Below, in pieces: positions 37,041 to 45,463 of a stretch of 64,000 bases of DNA (the stretch's first letter is position 1; every line of letters begins with the position of its first letter). The translations under genes were made by a program, and so were the position numbers. The stretch comes from Agreia sp. VKM Ac-1783 (GTDB lineage: Bacteria; Actinomycetota; Actinomycetes; Actinomycetales; Microbacteriaceae). Under the pieces are notes generated by a model, which saw nothing but the letters and a program-made list of their open reading frames with translations, had not been told where the DNA came from and did not search any database. Where the stretch lies: positions 682,001-746,000 of the forward strand of contig NZ_FXWI01000003.1 of NCBI RefSeq assembly GCF_900177765.1. Reading direction: 5' to 3'.

Positions 37041-37562
37041 ATGACTGATCCCAATACCCCGTCGACCGAGGGCACGCCGTCGGTCCCGCCGCTGCCTCCC
37101 ACGGCACCGTCCACCCCGTCTGCGCCGAGCTACGGAGCGCCGAGCGCGCCGTCGGCCCCGCCCGCCTACACGCCGCCCGCCACCGAGCAGTCGACCCCGT
37201 CGTACGGAGCGCCCAGCTACCAGCAGGCCCCGCCGGCCAACCCCTACGCGCAGGCTCCGAACGGCGCCTCCCCGTACGGCCAGCCGTACTCGCCCGTGGC
37301 CTCGGCCCCGAAGACGCTCAGCCTCATCGGCATGATCGCCGGTATCGTCGGCATCCTGTTCTTCGGATGGTTCGGCATCGCCTCCATCGCGGCTGTCGTG
37401 CTCGGATTCATGGGTAAGAAGCGTGAGCCGGCCGCCAAGGGCTTCTGGCTGACCGCTATCATCACCGGATTCGTCGGCATCGGAATCCTCATCATCTGGG
37501 CCCTGGTCATCGGTCTCGGCGTGATCGCGAGCCTGAACGACAGCTCGTACTCCTCGTACTAA
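37041..37562 (+). CDS. DUF4190-type membrane protein with Pro/Tyr-rich N-terminus
   Basis: A 173-residue protein. Residues 1-88 are a low-complexity region rich in Pro, Ser, Ala and Tyr (for example PAYTPPATEQSTPSYGAPSY), probably disordered and cytoplasmic. Two spans follow (SLIGMIAGIVGILFFGWFGI and AIITGFVGIGILIIWALVIG) with MGKKREPAAKG between them. It resembles the preceding gene in its hairpin. Function unknown. A perfect bidirectional terminator follows. Confidence 0.75.
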   Translation: MTDPNTPSTEGTPSVPPLPPTAPSTPSAPSYGAPSAPSAPPAYTPPATEQSTPSYGAPSYQQAPPANPYAQAPNGASPYGQPYSPVASAPKTLSLIGMIAGIVGILFFGWFGIASIAAVVLGFMGKKREPAAKGFWLTAIITGFVGIGILIIWALVIGLGVIASLNDSSYSSY

Positions 37563-37569
37563 GCCATAC

Positions 37570-37609
37570 ACGAAAGGCCCCTCGTCGACTTCGACGAGGG
37601 GCCTTTCGT
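37570..37609. terminator. Bidirectional terminator between DUF4190 and methyltransferase genes
   Basis: ACGAAAGGCCCCTCGTCG (37570-37587) and CGACGAGGGGCCTTTCGT (37592-37609) form a perfect 18-bp stem with loop ACTT. It lies between convergent genes. A-rich and T-rich flanks are short, but the stem is exceptionally stable. Confidence 0.85.
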
Positions 37610-37627
37610 CGTGATGGAGACCTGGCC

Positions 37628-38815
37628 TCAGGCCCGCTCTGCGAGGATCGCCGTGTGGCGGCCGCCCACCCGCGTCATCACGAGGGTGGCCTCCGCGTCT
37701 CCCGACAGCGACAGTCGTCGGCGTAGTGCGGCCGGATCGATGTCGACGCCGCGCTTCTTGATCTCGAGCCGCCCGATGCCGCGTCGGCGCAGTTCCTTCT
37801 TGAGCTTCGACTCGTCGGTCGGCAGCGTATCGACCACGCGGAACGCTGCGACGAAGGGCGACGAGACGAGACTGTCGGAGGTGAGATACGCGATCTGTTC
37901 GCTCAGCATACGAGCGTCGAGGGAGCGCGCGAGGTCTCCGATCAACCGGGCGCGGATCACCGAACCATCGGGCTCGTACAGATATGTACCGAGCTCGGCG
38001 ACGTCGGCGTCGAGGCTGTCGCCCGCCGCGACCAGTTCGGCGCTGTGCCCGCCACGCAGCACGAGTGCGCTGCGCGTGATGCCCTCACGGGCAAGCGAGC
38101 CGAACCACAGGCTGTTCTCTACGAGCTGGCCGTCGACCGAGATCCACTGAGCCTCCGCCTCGGCAGGTATGAGCGAGCGATCGAATCCGGGTCCGAGCTT
38201 GACGCCCGTGGGCCGTGTGCGCGCGACACCGAAGGCGAAGTCGAGCGATGGAGAATAGTCGCGCGGGTCGGGCAGGCGACGTGTGTCCGAGTGCCCCGAG
38301 GTGCGCCGTGCCGGGTCGAGGTACACGGATTCGACGCCGGCGAGATCGTGCTCGGCCGCGTCTCCGAGGCTGACGCTGACGTTCGTGAACGGGGCCAGAT
38401 TGTAGGAGGCGATCGCTGCCGTCACCTCGTCGCGTTCGACGGCCTGCACCTCGAGGTCGAGAGCAGCGAAGGCGAGGGCGTCGGCACCGATGCCGCACCC
38501 CAGATCCGCCACGCTCCGGATGCCGGCGGCCTGGTATCGCCCGGCATGCAGGGCGGCGACGCGCAGGCGCGTGGCCTGTTCGAGGCCCGCTTCGGTGAAC
38601 AGCATGCGCGAGGCGAACTCGCCGAACTTGGCCGTGGCCTTCGCCCGCAGCCTCGACTGCGTGAGCACCGCCGAGACGAGATCGGCCGGGTGGCCATCGC
38701 GCCGCAGATCGGCGACCGTCTTGACGATGTCGGTGGAATCGCTGTATTCGGGCAGTGAGTCGAGCAGCCTCAGGGCTGCCGAGGTCATCACTAGGCCGAG
38801 CTCGTCTTTGTTCAT
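37628..38815 (-). CDS. THUMP-like class I SAM-dependent methyltransferase
   Basis: A 395-residue protein with an N-terminal helical region, a Rossmann methyltransferase core (SVADLGCGIGADALAFAALD as the SAM loop, VYLDPARRTSGHSDTRR as motif IV) and a C-terminal THUMP-like region with LRRRGIGRLEIKKRGVDIDP. The THUMP-like domain suggests an RNA substrate, but none is known. It ends against the bidirectional terminator and diverges from groES. Confidence 0.8.
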   Translation of the reverse strand: MNKDELGLVMTSAALRLLDSLPEYSDSTDIVKTVADLRRDGHPADLVSAVLTQSRLRAKATAKFGEFASRMLFTEAGLEQATRLRVAALHAGRYQAAGIRSVADLGCGIGADALAFAALDLEVQAVERDEVTAAIASYNLAPFTNVSVSLGDAAEHDLAGVESVYLDPARRTSGHSDTRRLPDPRDYSPSLDFAFGVARTRPTGVKLGPGFDRSLIPAEAEAQWISVDGQLVENSLWFGSLAREGITRSALVLRGGHSAELVAAGDSLDADVAELGTYLYEPDGSVIRARLIGDLARSLDARMLSEQIAYLTSDSLVSSPFVAAFRVVDTLPTDESKLKKELRRRGIGRLEIKKRGVDIDPAALRRRLSLSGDAEATLVMTRVGGRHTAILAERA

Positions 38816-38879
38816 TCGCGGTGCCTATTCACCCCGTCAGCCTAGACGGCGGTCCGCGCGGAGCGGGGTGCCACGGCGG

Positions 38880-38906
38880 TTGGCACTCGGATTGACCGAG
38901 TGCCAG
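38880..38906 (+). promoter_or_regulatory. CIRCE operator 1 upstream of groES
   Basis: TTGGCACTC, nine bases, GAGTGCCAG: a HrcA-type inverted repeat with three differences from TTAGCACTC-N9-GAGTGCTAA. The -35 hexamer TTGACC (38892-38897) lies in its spacer, so repressor binding would block RNA polymerase. Confidence 0.75.
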
Positions 38907-38921
38907 TCCACCCCCTAAACT
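38892..38921 (+). promoter_or_regulatory. groES promoter
   Basis: TTGACC (38892-38897) and TAAACT (38916-38921) are 18 nt apart. The -35 lies inside CIRCE 1, and the predicted start falls at the left end of CIRCE 2, a classic heat-shock repression layout. Confidence 0.75.
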
Positions 38922-38925
38922 CGTC

Positions 38926-38952
38926 TTAGCACTCTCGGTGTGAGTGTGCTAA
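38926..38952 (+). promoter_or_regulatory. CIRCE operator 2 upstream of groES
   Basis: TTAGCACTC, nine bases, GTGTGCTAA: one mismatch from the HrcA consensus inverted repeat. It lies just after the -10 box and overlaps the expected transcription start. Confidence 0.88.
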
Positions 38953-38980
38953 TCAGACGTGAAGAAAGAAGAGGTCAACC

Positions 38981-39277
38981 GTGTCGGTCTCCATCAAGCC
39001 GCTCGAGGATCGCATCGTCATCCGCCAGGTCGAGGCGGAGCAGACCACAGCCTCGGGCCTGGTCATTCCTGACACTGCTAAAGAGAAGCCCCAGGAGGGC
39101 GAGGTCGTGGCCGTCGGCCCCGGTCGCGTAGACGACAATGGCAACCGCGTTCCGATCGACGTCGCCGTCGGCGACAAGGTCATCTACTCCAAGTACGGCG
39201 GAACCGAGGTCAAGTACGGCGGAGAAGACCTTCTCGTGCTGTCGGCTCGCGACGTGCTCGCCGTCGTGGTTCGCTGA
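38981..39277 (+). CDS. groES: Co-chaperonin GroES
   Basis: Lid of the GroEL folding chamber. The 98-residue product has [19 protein letters not shown], the mobile-loop stretch [17 protein letters not shown], and [20 protein letters not shown]. The GTG at 38981 is preceded by AAGAGG. groEL does not follow: the transcript ends at a strong terminator and the next gene is a transporter, so groEL must be elsewhere. Two CIRCE operators predict HrcA control. Confidence 0.97.
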   Translation: MSVSIKPLEDRIVIRQVEAEQTTASGLVIPDTAKEKPQEGEVVAVGPGRVDDNGNRVPIDVAVGDKVIYSKYGGTEVKYGGEDLLVLSARDVLAVVVR

Positions 39278-39295
39278 ACCTAGACAAACAGACAA

Positions 39296-39329
39296 AGACC
39301 CGGGTGGCTCTGCCATCCGGGTCTTTTTT
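39296..39329 (+). terminator. Rho-independent terminator of groES
   Basis: AGACCCGGGTGGC (39296-39308) pairs with GCCATCCGGGTCT (39312-39324) with one G-U pair, then a run of T to 39329. It makes groES monocistronic. Confidence 0.92.
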
Positions 39330-39364
39330 GTTGCCACGGCCGTTCGGCCGACCCGGCCCGGAGG

Positions 39365-39370
39365 TAGCAT
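39365..39370 (+). promoter_or_regulatory. -10 box predicting a leaderless rarD transcript
   Basis: TAGCAT lies 6 nt before the GTG at 39377; no Shine-Dalgarno sequence is present. It supports the GTG start. Confidence 0.5.
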
Positions 39371-39376
39371 TCATCA

Positions 39377-40333
39377 GTGCCTCGCCCCGCCGCTCCCTCA
39401 GTTCCAGCCCCCACTTCCGGCGACCAGCCGTCTCGCTCGGGCATCCTCTACGCCGTAGGCGCCTACACGATGTGGGGCTTCCTCCCCGCCTACTTCCTTC
39501 TGCTGCTGCCCTCTGGCCCCTTCGAGATCGTGGCCGTGCGCATCTTCTTCTCGCTCGCTTTCTGTGCGGTGATCATCACGGCGACCCGTGCCTGGCCCGC
39601 GTTCGTCGCCATTGTGCGGCAGCCGCGTCTGCTTTTCACGATGGGGCTCGCCGGTCTCCTGATCTACGTCAACTGGCAGACCTACGTCATCGGCGCGACG
39701 AGCGGCAACGTCGTCGAGACAGCGCTCGGGTACTTCATCAATCCGATCGTCACGATCCTGCTCGGTGTCGTCATCCTCGGAGAGAGACTGCGCGCGGTGC
39801 AGTGGGTCGCCCTCGGCATCAGTGTCGTCGCCGTCGGCGTGCTCACGGTGGGCTTCGGATCCGTTCCCTGGATCGCCCTGATTCTGGCGTTCTCCTTCGG
39901 GCTCTACGGCTTCGTCAAGAAGCGCATCGGCCCGGTGGTCGACCCCGTGTCTGGCCTCACCCTCGAGACGTTGTGGCTGCTTCCGGTCGCCGCGGTGCAA
40001 GCCGTCATCGTCTCTGCCACTCCGCCCGGTCTCGCCTTCGGCTCGTCGGGCACCGTGCACGTCGTTCTGATGGTCGGCGCCGGGATCATCACGGCTGTTC
40101 CGCTCCTGCTCTTCGCGTCGGCCGCGAAGAGGCTTCCGCTCGTCTATATGGGGTTCATCCAATACATCGCACCCATCCTGCAATTCCTCTTCGGAGTATT
40201 CGTCATGCACGAGCCGATGCCGATCGAGCGATGGGTCGGATTCGGTCTCGTCTGGCTCGCATTGATCGCGCTCACATTCGACATGGTCAAAACGAGTCGA
40301 TCGGGCCGGATGCCTGTCGCTGAGCCGGTCTGA
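39377..40333 (+). CDS. rarD: RarD-type EamA family transporter
   Basis: A 318-residue inner-membrane protein with about ten hydrophobic spans in two EamA repeats. GILYAVGAYTMWGFLPAYF at the N-terminus, VNWQTYVIGATSGNVVETAL and LGYFINPIVTILLGVVILGE are typical of the RarD subfamily. The substrate is not established for the family. The first ~22 residues are a Pro/Ser-rich cytoplasmic lead. The gene stands alone between the groES terminator and the binding-protein gene. Confidence 0.88.
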   Translation: MPRPAAPSVPAPTSGDQPSRSGILYAVGAYTMWGFLPAYFLLLLPSGPFEIVAVRIFFSLAFCAVIITATRAWPAFVAIVRQPRLLFTMGLAGLLIYVNWQTYVIGATSGNVVETALGYFINPIVTILLGVVILGERLRAVQWVALGISVVAVGVLTVGFGSVPWIALILAFSFGLYGFVKKRIGPVVDPVSGLTLETLWLLPVAAVQAVIVSATPPGLAFGSSGTVHVVLMVGAGIITAVPLLLFASAAKRLPLVYMGFIQYIAPILQFLFGVFVMHEPMPIERWVGFGLVWLALIALTFDMVKTSRSGRMPVAEPV

Positions 40334-40359
40334 CGGGGTCAAGGTAACGATTGGGTCGC

Positions 40360-40375
40360 GTTACACGCCCGTAAC
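40360..40375 (+). promoter_or_regulatory. Possible GlnR-like nitrogen regulator box
   Basis: GTTAC (40360-40364), 6 nt, GTAAC (40371-40375); a further GTAAC is at 40344-40348. The pattern resembles actinobacterial GlnR half-sites spaced by 6 nt, and lies about 100 nt ahead of an amino acid uptake gene. The spacing of the third half-site does not fit the 11-nt period, so the call is weak. Confidence 0.3.
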
Positions 40376-40473
40376 AGGAATGTATTGTCGGTGCGACTTT
40401 GGGCCGTTAGCTTTACAGGACGGCCAACTTCGTTACGCCGTGCACCACAAAACAATCACATTCAAGGAGCATC

Positions 40474-41745
40474 ATGGGCGTATTCGCCAAGACCGGTTCC
40501 CGGTCGCTGAAGACCACCCTCGGTGGCGCGGCCATCCTGGGAATCAGCGCGCTCGTTCTCGTCGGCTGCTCGAGCGGCTCGACCAGCAGCGGCGGCAGCG
40601 ACTCCGGTGACCTGTCCCTCAAGATCGGCACGATTCTTCCGCAGACCGGTACGCTCGCCGTGCTCGGCCCGCCCGAGATCGCGGGCGTCGACCTTGCTGC
40701 GAAAGACATCAACGATGCCAAAGCCGGCATCTCGATCGACGTCACGCAGAAGGACTCGGGCGACACCACGACCGACATCGCGACGCAGTCAGCCACGTCG
40801 CTGATCGCTGACGGCGTCTCCGCCGTCATCGGTGCAGCCTCCTCGGGCGTCTCGAAGACGTTCATCGATCAGGTCACCCAGGCCGGCGTCGTTCAGATCT
40901 CGCCCGCCAACACCTCGCCCGACTTCACGTCGTACGAAGACGACGGGTACTACTGGCGCACCGCCCCGTCCGACGTTCTCCAGGGTCGCATCCTCGGAAA
41001 CAAGATCGTCAAGGACGGCAAGACGAACGTCTCCATCCTCTACATGAACGACGCCTACGGCACCGGTCTTGAGAAGAACGTCAAGGAGGCCCTCGAGGCC
41101 GGCGGAGCGAAGGTCGGAGCAGAAGAGACCTTCGAGCCCGCTTCCACCGACTTCAACTCGGCGCTCACGAGCGTTCTCGCCACCGACCCCGACGCGCTGG
41201 TCGTCATCTCGTTCGACGAGATCAAGACCATCGCCGAGCAGCTCGCAGCCAAGGGCTTCGACTTCTCGAAGCTCTACGGAGCTGACGGAAACTACGGCGT
41301 GATCACCGACAAGGACACCAACGTCGACATCGCCGGCGCCCAGTTCACCAACCCCGGTGTCGAGGCCAAGGCCGAGTTCCAGGAGAAGCTGCAGGCGCTC
41401 GTAAAGGATCAGGGCAGCGACCCGCTGACGGTCTTCAGCTACGCGGCCGAGTCCTACGACGCGACCACGCTGCTGGCGCTGGCCTCCCTCCAGGGCAAGG
41501 CCACCGACGGTGCGACCATCAAGGACAACCTGCAGTCGGTCTCCGAGGGTGGAACCAAGTGCGAGTCGTTCGCTGACTGTGCCAAGCTCATCGCCGATGG
41601 CACGGACATCGACTACGACGGCATCTCGGGCCCGATCACCTTCGACAAGAACGGTGACCCGACCGAGGCCTACGTGTCGATCTACAAGTACTCGACCGGC
41701 AACAAGACGTCGTTCGAAGAGCAGGTGTTCGGCAAGCTCGACTAA
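40474..41745 (+). CDS. livK: Branched-chain amino acid ABC transporter substrate-binding lipoprotein
   Basis: Periplasmic-type binding protein (type I fold) tethered by lipid. The 423-residue product has a signal peptide with lipobox LVLVGCSSG (cysteine about residue 32), a Ser/Gly linker, then LSLKIGTILPQTGTLAVLGP and AAKDINDAKAGI typical of the Leu/Ile/Val-binding family. AAGGAG precedes the ATG. The matching permease and ATPase genes are on the opposite strand downstream. Exact ligand (branched-chain amino acids or related amides) is inferred from family only. Confidence 0.92.
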   Translation: MGVFAKTGSRSLKTTLGGAAILGISALVLVGCSSGSTSSGGSDSGDLSLKIGTILPQTGTLAVLGPPEIAGVDLAAKDINDAKAGISIDVTQKDSGDTTTDIATQSATSLIADGVSAVIGAASSGVSKTFIDQVTQAGVVQISPANTSPDFTSYEDDGYYWRTAPSDVLQGRILGNKIVKDGKTNVSILYMNDAYGTGLEKNVKEALEAGGAKVGAEETFEPASTDFNSALTSVLATDPDALVVISFDEIKTIAEQLAAKGFDFSKLYGADGNYGVITDKDTNVDIAGAQFTNPGVEAKAEFQEKLQALVKDQGSDPLTVFSYAAESYDATTLLALASLQGKATDGATIKDNLQSVSEGGTKCESFADCAKLIADGTDIDYDGISGPITFDKNGDPTEAYVSIYKYSTGNKTSFEEQVFGKLD

Positions 41746-41766
41746 TTCCTCGTAAGCGAGGTGGGA

Positions 41767-41800
41767 GGGGCTCGGTCTTCGGACCGGGCCCCTTCTTCTT
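41767..41800. terminator. Terminator with UUCG tetraloop after livK
   Basis: GGGGCTCGGTC (41767-41777), loop TTCG, GACCGGGCCCC (41782-41792), followed by TTCTTCTTT. The stem has one G-U pair and closes on C-G around the extra-stable UUCG loop. It lies between convergent livK and the reverse-strand lipoprotein gene. Confidence 0.9.
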
Positions 41801-41820
41801 TGCCTCAGCGAGGTCGAAGG

Positions 41821-42702
41821 TCAGCTCCAGTGACAGAAGTCATGAGCGATGTAGTCGTAGATCTGGCCGCGCAGGGCGTCGCTCACGCCGACGTAGAAGG
41901 TGCCCGTGCCTCCTTGACTCGTCGAGACCTGAACCGGAAAGAACGTTCCGCGCTTGTCTTCGGCGACCGTGTGCGTGTTGCAGTTGTTCGGCACGATGTC
42001 GAGAGTGATCAGGGCGGGATCGCTCTGAGCAGAGAACGTGCTGCCCACGGGCCAGGAGTCGGTCGCGGGCGGCCGGATCAGCACGGTGCGCCCGAGCGAC
42101 TGCACCGTGACCGTTCCTGACGAGTCCGACGTCGCGCGTGGCGTGATCGCGACGTCGAGTTGGGCTGTCGGGGTGCCAGCGACATCCACCACGCGCAGCG
42201 TTTCAGACGGCACGATGTCGACGATCGAGAGGGTGGTCTCCTCGAGGCAGTCTTGCGCGTGCACGCGCGCGATGGCGCCGAAGGCGTCGCCGGGCGTCAC
42301 GACGGCCTCTCCGGACTGCCCATCCGGCATCCGGAACTGGAGCCTCACACGAGTGTCTTCAGCTGTTCCTGGGGCGCACACGGTGTCTTCGAGCGTCACC
42401 TTCAGGTCGCGCGTCACGCCCGTCGGTATTTCCGAGCTGCGCTCCGTCGACGTGTCCGCCGCGAAGACGGCGCTCTCCAGGGTCGCGCGGGTGACCGTGA
42501 TCTCGTCCTCGCCGTCGTTGGTGACGGAGATCTCGAGGCGCCGGGGGCCGTAGTCGTCGCGATTCTGATGGATGCCGACGGTCACACCATCGGGGAGCGC
42601 CTCGAGCGGCGGTGCTGCCTGGCACGCGGAGAGGCCCAGCACCCCGGCCGCCACGACGCCCGAGAGGGCGATGCGTGGGCCTCGGGTACTGGGCCTCTTC
42701 AT
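41821..42702 (-). CDS. Secreted lipoprotein of unknown function, last gene of the liv operon
   Basis: A 293-residue protein. The N-terminus has a basic start, a hydrophobic segment and a lipobox VLGLSACQA (cysteine near residue 27). The mature part is beta-rich in appearance, with VTVGIHQNRDDYGPRRLEIS and an even number of cysteines that could pair. No enzyme motif was recognised. It lies 11 nt after livF, so it is probably co-transcribed with the amino acid transporter; whether it assists uptake is unknown. Confidence 0.75.
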   Translation of the reverse strand: MKRPSTRGPRIALSGVVAAGVLGLSACQAAPPLEALPDGVTVGIHQNRDDYGPRRLEISVTNDGEDEITVTRATLESAVFAADTSTERSSEIPTGVTRDLKVTLEDTVCAPGTAEDTRVRLQFRMPDGQSGEAVVTPGDAFGAIARVHAQDCLEETTLSIVDIVPSETLRVVDVAGTPTAQLDVAITPRATSDSSGTVTVQSLGRTVLIRPPATDSWPVGSTFSAQSDPALITLDIVPNNCNTHTVAEDKRGTFFPVQVSTSQGGTGTFYVGVSDALRGQIYDYIAHDFCHWS

Positions 42703-42713
42703 GGTGCGGGTCG

Positions 42714-43484
42714 TCAGCCACCCACCGTCGGCGTCGAGGTGGTGACCTCGTTCGTCGTGGCGAGAGTGCCGAGGTAGAGCTCGATGACCTTGGGGTCATT
42801 CATCAGTTCGCGGCCAGGGCCCTCGTACGCGTCCTTGCCCTGATCGAGCACGTAGCCGCGATCACAGATCTGCAGCGCGCGACGGGCATTCTGCTCGACG
42901 ATCATGATCGAGACGCCAGCACGGTTGATGCGCTGCACGTTCACGAAGGTCTCGTCCTGACGCATGGGGGAGAGGCCTGCACTCGGCTCGTCGAGGAGCA
43001 GCATGCTCGGATCCATCATCAGAGCCCTCGACATTGCGACCATCTGCCGTTCGCCTCCCGAGAGAGAGCCGGCGCGCTGCTTGAGCCGCTTGGACAGCTC
43101 GGGAAACAGGTCTTCGACGAAGGCGAGCCGCGTCTTGAAGAGCTTCGGCTTCTGGTACATGCCCATCTCGAGGTTCTCTTCGATGGTGAGCGAGGGAAAG
43201 ACGTTGTTGTTCTGCGGCACGAAGCCCACGCCCTTGGAGACCAGCTTGTCGGCCTTCAGCCCGGTGATGTCCTCTCCGTTCAGCTCGACGGAGCCGCTGC
43301 GGATGTTGACGAGGCCGAAGATGGCTTTGAGCAACGTGGACTTGCCGGCGCCGTTGGGGCCGATGATTCCCACGAGCTCGCCACGCTTCACGTAGACGTT
43401 GGAGCCGTTGAGGATGTTTACCCCCGGGACGTATCCGGCGAAGAGCTCCTTGGTGACGAGGACGCGATCGGTCTCGGTGCTCAC
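42714..43484 (-). CDS. livF: Branched-chain amino acid ABC transporter ATPase LivF
   Basis: One of two ATPases powering the transporter. The 256-residue product has Walker A VGIIGPNGAGKSTLLKAIFG, the signature SLSGGERQMVAMSRALM, Walker B MLLLDEPSAGLSPM, and MIVEQNARRALQICDRGYV, all LivF-like. It overlaps livG by 4 nt. The lipoprotein gene follows. Confidence 0.94.
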   Translation of the reverse strand: MSTETDRVLVTKELFAGYVPGVNILNGSNVYVKRGELVGIIGPNGAGKSTLLKAIFGLVNIRSGSVELNGEDITGLKADKLVSKGVGFVPQNNNVFPSLTIEENLEMGMYQKPKLFKTRLAFVEDLFPELSKRLKQRAGSLSGGERQMVAMSRALMMDPSMLLLDEPSAGLSPMRQDETFVNVQRINRAGVSIMIVEQNARRALQICDRGYVLDQGKDAYEGPGRELMNDPKVIELYLGTLATTNEVTTSTPTVGG

Positions 43485-44482
43485 TTCTTTTCCTCTCCGT
43501 CGACCGGGGTCGGCGCGGCATCGGTGCTGGGCGAGGGCTCATGGTTCGGCACGGCGATGCCGGCGGCCTCCGCATCCTGCTCCACCTCCGAGCGGATCAG
43601 GTCTGATTCCATCTCCTCCGCCACCTCGAGCTGCCCCTCGATCGTGCCGAGGTCGCTCGCGTGGTGGGCGCCGAGGTAGGCATCGATAACGGCGGGGTCG
43701 GACATGACCGTAGAGGGCGGACCCTCGGCGACGACCTTGCCCTCCGCCATCACGACCACCCAGTCGGCGATCGTGTTGACCATGTGCATGTCGTGCTCGA
43801 CGAAGAGCACGGTCATGCCCTCGTCTTTCAGGTTGACGATGTGGCCCAGCAGTGACTGGGTGAGCGCCGGGTTGACTCCGGCCATCGGCTCATCGAGCAT
43901 CACCAGCTCGGGGCTCGACATCAGGGCACGAGCCATCTCGAGCAGCTTCTTCTGTCCACCGGACAGGCTCGACGCGTAGTCGTCTTTCTTGGTGTCGAGT
44001 TTGAACTTCGCCAGCAGCTGCATCGCGCGTTCGGTGATCTCGTCTTCTTTGGCCTTCCACAGCGGCTTGAAGAGAGAGACGAAGATGTTCTCGCCGCCCT
44101 GCTTCGTGGCGCCCAGACGCATGTTCTCGAGAACGGTCATGCCGCTCAGCGCCTTCGTGAGCTGGAATGTGCGCACCATGCCCATGCGGGAGACCTTGAA
44201 TGCGGGAACACCGGCGAGGCTCTTGCCCTTGAACGTCCAGTTGCCCGTGTTCGGTTTGTCGAAGCCGGTGAGCAGGTTGAAGAACGTGGTCTTGCCGGCG
44301 CCGTTCGGGCCGATGAGAGCGGTGATCGAACCACGCGGGATCTCGAGGTGGGCGACGTCGACGGCGGTGAGGCCGCCGAAGCGACGGCTCACTGCGTGGG
44401 CGACGACGATGGGGTCTTTCTTCTTGACGCCCGGAACGATCACATCGTCTGTGATGTCGGATACGAGAGTTTTTTCAGGCAA
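43481..44482 (-). CDS. livG: Branched-chain amino acid ABC transporter ATPase LivG
   Basis: The second ATPase. The 333-residue product has Walker A LIGPNGAGKTTFFNLLTGF, TFQLTKALSGMTVLENM, signature SLSGGQKKLLEMARAL, Walker B MLDEPMAGVNPAL and VLFVEHDMHMVNTIADWVVV. The core ends near residue 265 (AVIDAYLGAHHAS); about 65 further residues form an acidic, Ala/Pro-rich tail. A ~20-residue N-terminal lead precedes the first strand. It overlaps livM by 8 nt. Confidence 0.94.
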   Translation of the reverse strand: MPEKTLVSDITDDVIVPGVKKKDPIVVAHAVSRRFGGLTAVDVAHLEIPRGSITALIGPNGAGKTTFFNLLTGFDKPNTGNWTFKGKSLAGVPAFKVSRMGMVRTFQLTKALSGMTVLENMRLGATKQGGENIFVSLFKPLWKAKEDEITERAMQLLAKFKLDTKKDDYASSLSGGQKKLLEMARALMSSPELVMLDEPMAGVNPALTQSLLGHIVNLKDEGMTVLFVEHDMHMVNTIADWVVVMAEGKVVAEGPPSTVMSDPAVIDAYLGAHHASDLGTIEGQLEVAEEMESDLIRSEVEQDAEAAGIAVPNHEPSPSTDAAPTPVDGEEKK

Positions 44483-45452
44483 AGTGCAGATCCTTCTTCT
44501 TGCCGAAGATTCCTTGCGGACGGAATATCACGAGGAGCATCAGGGCGACACCGACGATGATGAATCGGATCGGGCCCGTCTGTGTCGTCGTGAGCGGGAG
44601 GACTCCGGCTTCGATGCCGAGGCTGAGGAGCCCGTCTGTGAGCGACAGTGTGACCCAGAAGAGGATCGATCCCACGACCGGGCCGAAGACGGTCGCGGCT
44701 CCACCGAGCAGCATGATCGTATAGAGGAAGAACGTCAGCTGGGTGCCGTAATTATCGGGCTGTAGAGACCGCGGCAGGATGAAGACGACTCCGGCGAGAC
44801 CACCGAGCACACCACCGAGAATCAGCGCCTGGATCTTGTACGAGAAGACGTTCTTGCCGAGCGAGCGCACGGCGTCCTCGTCTTCGCGGATTCCCATGAT
44901 GACCCGGCCCCAGGGGCTGCGCATCAGGAGGAAGACGAGGAGACAGGCCAGCGCTACGAGGCCCCAGCCCACGATGCGAACCCACCACTGGTCTTGGTTG
45001 TAGACCAGGGGAGTGCCCATGAGGCCCCAGCGGCCATCGGGAAGAGGGTTCACGTCGTTGAACGCGCGTGCTGCGCCGTTGATGCCTTCCGAACCACCCG
45101 TGACCTCGGAGAACTCCGGTGTCTTCACGGATAGCCGGATGATCTCCGCCGCCGCGATGGTCACGATGCTCAAATAGTCGGCCCTGAGCCTCAGCGTGGG
45201 TATACCGAGAATGAGAGCGAAGACGGTGGCCGCCACGATGGCCGCGAGGAAGGATCCCCAGAGGGGCCAGTCGTAGACGACCGACGTGATCGCGAAGGCG
45301 TAGCCGCCGACGGCCATGAAGCCCGCCTGCCCGAAGTTGAGGAGACCGGTGAAGCCGAAGTGGATCACGAGGCCGATCGTGGCCAGGGCGTAGGCCGCCA
45401 CGGTGGGGTCGAATATCTGCCCGATTGTGAGCCAGATGAAATTGCCGTTCAT
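44475..45452 (-). CDS. livM: Branched-chain amino acid ABC transporter permease LivM
   Basis: Membrane subunit with about eight to ten spans in 325 residues. GLVIHFGFTGLLNFGQAGFM and ILGIPTLRLRADYLSIVTIA are typical of LivM, and the segment SPWGRVIMGIREDEDAVRSL matches the cytoplasmic loop that meets the ATPases. The C-terminus reads IFRPQGIFGKKKDLHFA. It begins 11 nt after livH. Confidence 0.94.
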   Translation of the reverse strand: MNGNFIWLTIGQIFDPTVAAYALATIGLVIHFGFTGLLNFGQAGFMAVGGYAFAITSVVYDWPLWGSFLAAIVAATVFALILGIPTLRLRADYLSIVTIAAAEIIRLSVKTPEFSEVTGGSEGINGAARAFNDVNPLPDGRWGLMGTPLVYNQDQWWVRIVGWGLVALACLLVFLLMRSPWGRVIMGIREDEDAVRSLGKNVFSYKIQALILGGVLGGLAGVVFILPRSLQPDNYGTQLTFFLYTIMLLGGAATVFGPVVGSILFWVTLSLTDGLLSLGIEAGVLPLTTTQTGPIRFIIVGVALMLLVIFRPQGIFGKKKDLHFA

Positions 45453-45463
45453 AAGGACCTTCC

